Shown piece by piece: positions 5,977 through 10,026 of a stretch of 10,026 bases of DNA. Each line of letters starts with the position of its first letter. The first letter of the stretch is position 1. The stretch covers positions 1 to 10,026 of the forward strand of contig JACNKJ010000290.1 of the NCBI GenBank assembly GCA_014382085.1, in the 5' to 3' direction. The notes beneath the pieces were generated by a model. The model was not told the origin of the DNA. It saw only the letters and a program-made list of their open reading frames with translations, and ran no database searches. The translations under genes were made by a program, and so were the position numbers. The stretch is from a bacterium (lineage in GTDB: Bacteria; Krumholzibacteriota; Krumholzibacteriia; JACNKJ01).

Positions 5977-7436
5977 TATGGAATCTGATAGTTGGGAGCC
6001 TCCTTGATGATGGCCACATCATGGGGATGCGCCTCGCGCAGTCCTGAGGCCGTCACTCTCACAAACTCGGCACGATCGCGGAGCATTTCCAGGCTGCTCG
6101 ATCCAAGGTAGCCCATGCCTGAGCGAAGGCCGCCCACCAGCTGATAGATGGTGTTCTTCACCGGTCCCTTGAAGGCCACACGCGACACGATACCCTCGGG
6201 CACCATCTTCGATTCCGACACGCCTTCCTGGGAATAGCGATCGCCCGAACCTTCCTTCATGGCGTCCAGGCTGCCCATGCCGCGGTAAACTTTGTAGCTG
6301 CGACCTTCATAGAGGATGGTCTCGCCCGGGCTTTCACCCGTGCCGGCGAAAAGGCTGCCGATCATTACCGCGTCTGCGCCGGCGGCCAGGGCTTTCGTGA
6401 TATCGCCACTGTACTTGATGCCGCCGTCGGCGATCACGGGAACGCCCGCGGCTCGTGCCACACCCGCCACGTCGAGGATGGCGGTAATCTGCGGCACGCC
6501 TACCCCGCTGATCACGCGAGTGGTGCAGATGGTCCCCGGTCCGATGCCCCCCTTCACGGCGTCCACCCCCGCCTCGATGAGCGCTTCGGCCGCCTGGGCT
6601 GTGGCGATGTTCCCCGCGATCACCTGCATATCGGGATAGAGTTCCTTGGCGTGCCTGACCGCGTCAATCACGTTGGCGCTGTGCCCATGGGCGGTGTCGA
6701 TGACCATGACGTCCACATGGCTGTCGGCCAGCAGATGAATGCGCCGCTCCAGATCATCGCCCACGCCCACCGCCGCGCCCACGCGCAGGCGACCGTCTTC
6801 GTCGCTGTTGGCGGCGGGGTAGTCGATTTTCTTCTGGATATCCTTCACCGTAATCAAGCCGCGAAGCTCGCCGGACGCGTCCACCACCGGCAATTTCTCA
6901 ATGCGATGTTCATGCAGGATGGCCTTGGCCTCGGCCAGGGTCGTGCCCTCTTTAACCGTGACCAAATTCTCACGCGTCATGAGTTCGCTCACGGGAATGT
7001 TCGTCCGCTCGTTGAATCGCAGATCGCGGTTGGTGAGGATGCCCACCAGCTTGCCGGCCTCGGTAATGGGAACGCCGCTTATGCGATAGCGCCGCATCAA
7101 CTCCATGGCCTCGGCCACGAGGGCCTTGGGCGAAAGCGTGATGGGCCGCGTGATCATGCCGCTCTCCGAGCGTTTCACCTGGTCCACCTGCTCGGCCTGC
7201 CGCTCGGGCGACAAATTCTTGTGGATAATCCCAATGCCGCCTTCGCGCGCCAGGGCGATGGCCATCTCGGCTTCGGTGACCGTGTCCATGGCCGAGCTCA
7301 AAATGGGAATGTTCAGCGTGATTTTTCGTGTCAGGCGGGTGCCCAACTGTGCGTCGCGAGGGTGGATGGCGCTGTGGCGGGGCTGGAGAATAACGTCATC
7401 ATAGGTGAGTCCGGTTCTGAACAGCGGCTCACTCAT
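5976..7436 (-). CDS. guaB: IMP dehydrogenase
   Basis: The enzyme oxidises IMP to XMP with NAD+, the committed step of GMP synthesis in the cytoplasm. From ATG 7436 it has 486 residues, the usual size. The (beta/alpha)8 barrel starts with [17 protein letters not shown] and [14 protein letters not shown]; two CBS domains are inserted at about 95-150 and 155-205 ([21 protein letters not shown] and [20 protein letters not shown]). The catalytic loop GPGTICTTR puts the active-site Cys at 304, followed by a [18 protein letters not shown] phosphate site, YRGMGS and the flap segment RYSQEG...KMVPEGI. GGAGG at 7442-7446 lies 5 bases before the start. The frame is open upstream into a repeat-derived leader, which I exclude. 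The residue two before the GIGPG loop, normally Val (KVGIGPG), is Gly here. The HAD phosphatase follows with a 1-base overlap. Confidence 0.97.
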   Translation of the reverse strand: MSEPLFRTGLTYDDVILQPRHSAIHPRDAQLGTRLTRKITLNIPILSSAMDTVTEAEMAIALAREGGIGIIHKNLSPERQAEQVDQVKRSESGMITRPITLSPKALVAEAMELMRRYRISGVPITEAGKLVGILTNRDLRFNERTNIPVSELMTRENLVTVKEGTTLAEAKAILHEHRIEKLPVVDASGELRGLITVKDIQKKIDYPAANSDEDGRLRVGAAVGVGDDLERRIHLLADSHVDVMVIDTAHGHSANVIDAVRHAKELYPDMQVIAGNIATAQAAEALIEAGVDAVKGGIGPGTICTTRVISGVGVPQITAILDVAGVARAAGVPVIADGGIKYSGDITKALAAGADAVMIGSLFAGTGESPGETILYEGRSYKVYRGMGSLDAMKEGSGDRYSQEGVSESKMVPEGIVSRVAFKGPVKNTIYQLVGGLRSGMGYLGSSSLEMLRDRAEFVRVTASGLREAHPHDVAIIKEAPNYQIP

Positions 7437-7441
7437 AGGGG

Positions 7442-7446
7442 CCTCC
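7442..7446 (-). promoter_or_regulatory. Ribosome binding site of guaB
   Basis: GGAGG on the minus strand, 5 bases before ATG 7436, decides the guaB start against the longer open frame reaching 7547. Confidence 0.8.
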
Positions 7447-7513
7447 GTATGGCTGGGTAAATTTGGCAGAAGATAGATTAGAGGCGGGATCAATGCCAGC
7501 CCTATGTCCAAGA

Positions 7514-7584
7514 GCCTCCAGTCTCGAGTCACGAGCCTCCAGAACATCCGCGGATCTTGCGACTGGAGACTGGCGATTGGCGAC
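7514..7584. repeat. Inverted array of degenerate 7-bp repeats between guaB and the CoA-binding gene
   Basis: On the + strand four consecutive heptamers (GCCTCCA, GTCTCGA, GTCACGA, GCCTCCA; 7514-7541) are followed by a 15-base centre and then four heptamers in the opposite sense (TTGCGAC, TGGAGAC, TGGCGAT, TGGCGAC; 7557-7584). CTCCAGTC (7516-7523) and GACTGGAG (7561-7568) are perfectly complementary, so a hairpin can form. No T-tract follows on either strand, arguing against a simple terminator. The rest of the 147-base gap holds the guaB ribosome site and no convincing promoter. Confidence 0.75.
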
Positions 7585-8021
7585 TATAAAACCTTGTGCT
7601 CCTTCAACATGCAAAGATTTTGCACCACCTGCAGGCCCGCTTCCTTGGCCCGCGCGGCGGCCTCGTTGTTGATCACGCCCTCCTGGAACCACACGGCCTT
7701 AGCGCCGATCTCGATGGCTTCCTCCACATGGGGCATAACCAGGTCGGGTCGGCGGAAGATATCCACGATCTCCACACCCATCTCGGCGGGGATGTCGGTG
7801 AGCTTGGGGTAGCACTTGAGGCCCAGAATTTCGTCGGCCGCGGGATGCACGGGTATAATGGTATAGCCGACGCTCATCAGATACTCGGCCACATGATAGC
7901 TGGGCCGCTCAGGCTTGTTGGACATGCCCACCACGGCCACGACCTTGTAATCTTCTAGCACTCGCCGAATTTCTTCGGCTGTGCCGCGGTGCTGGGGGAG
8001 TTCACATTCGAAGTCGGACAT
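7584..8021 (-). CDS. CoA-binding domain protein (YccU type)
   Basis: The 145-residue protein is a stand-alone Rossmann-fold CoA-binding domain like E. coli YccU. The nucleotide-binding start VVAVVGMSNKP is at 27-37, followed by SYHVAEYLMSVGYTIIPVHP (41-60), the VDIFRRP strand-turn (86-92), VWFQEGVINNEAAARA (110-125) and a terminal Cys-x-x-x-x-His-type segment (LCMLKEH, 136-142). Length and motif order match the family, which resembles the CoA-binding half of succinyl-CoA synthetase but has no catalytic partner domain. Physiological function is not established. GGAGA at 8026-8030, itself part of a heptamer repeat, lies 4 bases before the ATG. The gene sits between a CoA thioesterase (38-base gap) and guaB (147-base gap), all on one strand; proximity to the thioesterase hints at acyl-CoA-related metabolism, as inference only. 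Confidence 0.9.
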   Translation of the reverse strand: MSDFECELPQHRGTAEEIRRVLEDYKVVAVVGMSNKPERPSYHVAEYLMSVGYTIIPVHPAADEILGLKCYPKLTDIPAEMGVEIVDIFRRPDLVMPHVEEAIEIGAKAVWFQEGVINNEAAARAKEAGLQVVQNLCMLKEHKVL

Positions 8022-8024
8022 TGG

Positions 8025-8052
8025 GTCTCCAGTCTTAAGTCGCCAGTCTCCA
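8025..8052. repeat. Array of four 7-bp repeats upstream of the CoA-binding gene
   Basis: GTCTCCA (8025-8031), GTCTTAA (8032-8038), GTCGCCA (8039-8045) and GTCTCCA (8046-8052) run head to tail in the 38-base gap between the thioesterase stop and the CoA-binding start. The units belong to the same family as those at 7514-7584. On the minus strand the unit TGGAGAC nearest the gene supplies its Shine-Dalgarno. Confidence 0.8.
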
Positions 8053-8059
8053 GCCGGAA

Positions 8060-8467
8060 CTAGTTTTCCTTAACTGTCTTGAGTGCTTCTCGAACTTCCT
8101 CGGGTAGTTTGACCACCTTCCAGTTCAGGTCGATCACGCCATGCTGACTGTGCCCTCGGGCCAGCAAGGTGTCGCCCCGCCAGCCTTCATAGTGGAAGCG
8201 CAGTTTCACTCGCCCGAGTTCGGCGACCTGACATCGGAGTTCGATTTCATCGTCGTAATAGGCGGGTGATTGAATTTCGGCGCCTACGGAGATTACCGGG
8301 AAGTAGATGCCCTGGTTTTTCTCCAGCTCGCCATAGGGAAAACCCAGCGATTCCATGAAAGCGCCGCGGGCGACTTCCCAATACACGGGCCAGAGGGAAT
8401 GGTGCAGCACCTTCATCTGGTCGGTCTCGGCGTAGCGAACTTTCACGGTGCATGTAAACTCAGACAC
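8060..8467 (-). CDS. Acyl-CoA thioesterase, YbgC/4-hydroxybenzoyl-CoA family (hotdog fold)
   Basis: From GTG 8467 the product is 135 residues, the normal size for YbgC-type single hotdog thioesterases, which hydrolyse acyl-CoA thioesters. The N-terminal signature VRYAETDQMKVLHHSLWPVYWEVAR contains the catalytic Asp16 and the His22/His23 pair, and precedes the long hotdog helix with GFPYGELEKNQGIYFPV. Later strands read IQSPAYYDDEIELRCQV and VKLRFHYEG. AGGAGG at 8472-8477 lies 4 bases before the GTG and fixes the start. A longer frame reaching an ATG at 8632 would add a 55-residue Arg-rich extension overlapping the divergent gene, and I reject it. Position 19, commonly Gly in ETDQMG, is Lys. 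It is first of a probable minus-strand operon with the CoA-binding gene, guaB and the phosphatase. Substrate chain length is not predictable. Confidence 0.9.
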   Translation of the reverse strand: MSEFTCTVKVRYAETDQMKVLHHSLWPVYWEVARGAFMESLGFPYGELEKNQGIYFPVISVGAEIQSPAYYDDEIELRCQVAELGRVKLRFHYEGWRGDTLLARGHSQHGVIDLNWKVVKLPEEVREALKTVKEN

Positions 8468-8594
8468 CTTACCTCCTAGGATGTTGAATTTAGCCCAGCG
8501 CCGGGCGCGAAACCAGCCCTTTCCCGCCTTGACGAAGGCGCGCCGCGTGGCGAAACTGCGGCGGAAGCCACTGCCGATATCCTGAAAGGACGCC
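8468..8594. promoter_or_regulatory. Divergent intergenic region
   Basis: These 127 bases separate the minus-strand thioesterase from the plus-strand membrane protein and should hold promoters for both. The best plus-strand candidate is TTGACG (8529-8534) followed after 17 bases by GAAACT, a poor -10. On the minus strand TAAATT just upstream of the AGGAGG site is a possible -10 without a matching -35. No promoter is convincing. Confidence 0.3.
8472..8477 (-). promoter_or_regulatory. Ribosome binding site of the thioesterase
   Basis: A consensus AGGAGG on the minus strand 4 bases before GTG 8467 decides the start codon and excludes the longer upstream frame. Confidence 0.85.
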
Positions 8595-10026
8595 ATGAAA
8601 CGCGCTACGCCGCTGGTACTTATCCTATTCACCCTTTCGGGAGTGAGCGGACTGGTTTACGAACTGGTCTGGATTCGTCTGCTCAGCCAGCTTCTCGGCG
8701 GCACCACCTTTGCCATCAGCGCGGTGCTGGCGGCATTCATGGGCGGCCTGGCCTTCGGTAGCCGATTCTTCGGCAGCCATGCCGACGCCACGCGTCGCCC
8801 CCTTCGCCTCTATGCGATGCTCGAAATCGCCATCGCGATCCTCGGCTTGGGCGTTCATGCGGCCATCGTTTTTTTGAAGCCATCCTATGTGGCCATGGCG
8901 CAATCACTTCCCGAAGGATCCCTGTCCTTCCTGCGCGTGGGCGTGGCCCTGCTGATCCTGCTGCCGCCCACCTTCTTCATGGGCGGCACTCTTCCCGTGC
9001 TCGGTCGCTACATCGTGCGCAGTTCCGAGCGTTTGGGTCGCGGCCTGGGCCTACTCTACGCGGTGAACACCTTCGGTGCCGTGCTTGGCGTATTTCTGGC
9101 TGGCTTCGTTTTCATTCCCACCCTGGGCCTACTCTATTGCACGCTACTGGCCGCCGCTTTGAATCTGGCCATCGCTGGGCTCATTCTTCTCATCGATCGC
9201 GGACAACCCGAACTAGACGCCGCAGCCCGCAGCGCCATGGATTCGGTGGAAGCCGACAGCGCGCCGCCGGAAATTCATCCCGGACTCTTGGCCTTCCTCT
9301 TCGCCGCCAGCGGATTCGCCGCCATGGGCTACGAGCTCTATTGGACTCGCGCCCTGGATCATTTCCTCGGTAATTCCACCTACGCCTTTTCGACCATGCT
9401 GACCACCTTCCTCTTGGGATTATCCCTGGGAGGATGGATCGGCGGGCGCATCGCCGACCGCGCCCAATCGCCAGCGGCCTGGCTGGGCCGAGTTCAAATC
9501 CTAGCGGCGCTCACGGCCTTGGCCACGGTTCCCCTAATCTGGGAAATCCTGCCGCGCATGGAGGAGAGTGCATTTTTCAGCAGCGCTTCCTTGAACTGGA
9601 ATGCCTACCTAACCCGTCGCTTCCTCGCGGCCCTGCTCATCATGGCGGTGCCCACCCTGTTATTGGGTATGACCTTCCCCCTGGTCAACCGCATCGGCAT
9701 TCGCGGTCTTTCCCGCCTGGGATGGGGAATCGGGCGGCTCTACTTCGCCAACACTTTGGGATCTATCCTCGGATCCTTGGCCGCCGGTTTCGCCCTGCTT
9801 CCCCTGCTGGGGGCCAAGGGCGCGATCATCGCCACCTCCTTGCTGGGCGCCTTCATCGGACTGGCGGCCCACCTGTCCAACCGCAATCGTGGACGCCTTG
9901 AACCTTGGATCGCCGGCGCTCTGGTCATGGGCATGGCCGCGGCCTCGCCCCTCATGCTCGACTTCGGGCGGAATCTCCTGTCCGACAGTCAGGTTTCCGG
10001 GGACCGAGTGCTTTTCGATCTGGAAG
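8595..10026 (+). CDS. Membrane half of a fused MFS-like/spermidine synthase-like protein (3' truncated by window)
   Basis: An uninterrupted frame of 477 codons runs from ATG 8595 to the window edge; AAAGGA at 8585-8590 is the ribosome site, 4 bases upstream. The visible part is almost wholly hydrophobic, with at least ten membrane helices. The start FTLSGVSGLVYELVWIRLL and the segment MGGTLPVLGRYIV (residues 129 on), then GLLYAVNTFGAVLGVFLAGF, are typical of the large membrane proteins that carry a spermidine-synthase-like Rossmann domain at their C-terminus. The same two signatures recur about 225-230 residues later (GYELYWTRAL at 245 on; LGMTFPLVNRI at 358 on), showing two internal repeats. 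The last residues (SGDRVLFDLE) look like the linker entering the synthase-like domain, which lies outside the window. Whether these proteins make or move polyamines is not established. Confidence 0.85.
   Translation, partial: MKRATPLVLILFTLSGVSGLVYELVWIRLLSQLLGGTTFAISAVLAAFMGGLAFGSRFFGSHADATRRPLRLYAMLEIAIAILGLGVHAAIVFLKPSYVAMAQSLPEGSLSFLRVGVALLILLPPTFFMGGTLPVLGRYIVRSSERLGRGLGLLYAVNTFGAVLGVFLAGFVFIPTLGLLYCTLLAAALNLAIAGLILLIDRGQPELDAAARSAMDSVEADSAPPEIHPGLLAFLFAASGFAAMGYELYWTRALDHFLGNSTYAFSTMLTTFLLGLSLGGWIGGRIADRAQSPAAWLGRVQILAALTALATVPLIWEILPRMEESAFFSSASLNWNAYLTRRFLAALLIMAVPTLLLGMTFPLVNRIGIRGLSRLGWGIGRLYFANTLGSILGSLAAGFALLPLLGAKGAIIATSLLGAFIGLAAHLSNRNRGRLEPWIAGALVMGMAAASPLMLDFGRNLLSDSQVSGDRVLFDLE

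Noticed and set aside
6651..7460. 269-codon open frame on the + strand
   Set aside because: It is antisense to guaB, His/Gly/Ala-rich, without a ribosome site or family features, and is explained by codon bias of guaB.
7437..7547. N-terminal extension of IMP dehydrogenase by 37 residues
   Set aside because: The extension translates the heptamer repeats, has no family similarity, and a strong GGAGG precedes ATG 7436.
8468..8632. Longer thioesterase reading frame starting at 8632
   Set aside because: It would overlap the divergent membrane protein start, is Arg-rich without similarity, and AGGAGG marks GTG 8467.

Overview
The window looks like a stretch of a Gram-negative-type bacterial chromosome with moderately high GC. 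It has dense, tightly packed genes, frequent GTG starts and 1- to 4-base gene overlaps. The mix is a stand-alone YedF/DsrE-like protein, a LiaF-like membrane protein in a two-component operon, a NapH/FixG-like polyferredoxin and a fused membrane/spermidine-synthase protein. This would fit a poorly characterised, probably environmental lineage, but the sequence alone does not fix the phylum. There are no transposases, phage genes, CRISPR arrays, tRNAs or rRNAs.

Left block (1-3243, + strand). A compact run encodes the possible tail of an unseen gene, a YedF-like sulfur/selenium-relay domain protein, a short-chain dehydrogenase/reductase, a small four-helix membrane protein, a sensor histidine kinase and an OmpR-type response regulator. 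Junctions are overlaps or gaps of at most 10 bases, so one transcript is likely. The membrane protein may act as an accessory to the kinase, as LiaF does.

Middle (3240-5154, - strand). A membrane polyferredoxin gene converges on the regulator gene with overlapping stop codons. Next comes a secreted beta-rich protein with its own intrinsic terminator. Its upstream region carries a perfect tandem 22-bp repeat made of smaller 9-bp elements.

Right block (5155-8467, - strand). Read 5' to 3', this is a YbgC-type acyl-CoA thioesterase, a CoA-binding (YccU-type) protein, IMP dehydrogenase (guaB) and a HAD-IIA phosphatase. The CoA-binding gene is bracketed by arrays of degenerate 7-bp repeats. GuaB makes XMP for guanine nucleotide synthesis; the others are housekeeping or accessory enzymes whose substrates cannot be read from sequence.

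Right edge (8595-10026, + strand). Divergent from the thioesterase is the membrane half of a fused MFS-like/spermidine synthase-like protein, cut off by the window end.

Most of the window is ordinary. The items worth a second look are the heptamer arrays, the nested repeat upstream of the secreted protein, the make-up of the two-component operon, and a few active-site substitutions. I see no clear evidence of a wholly new biological system.
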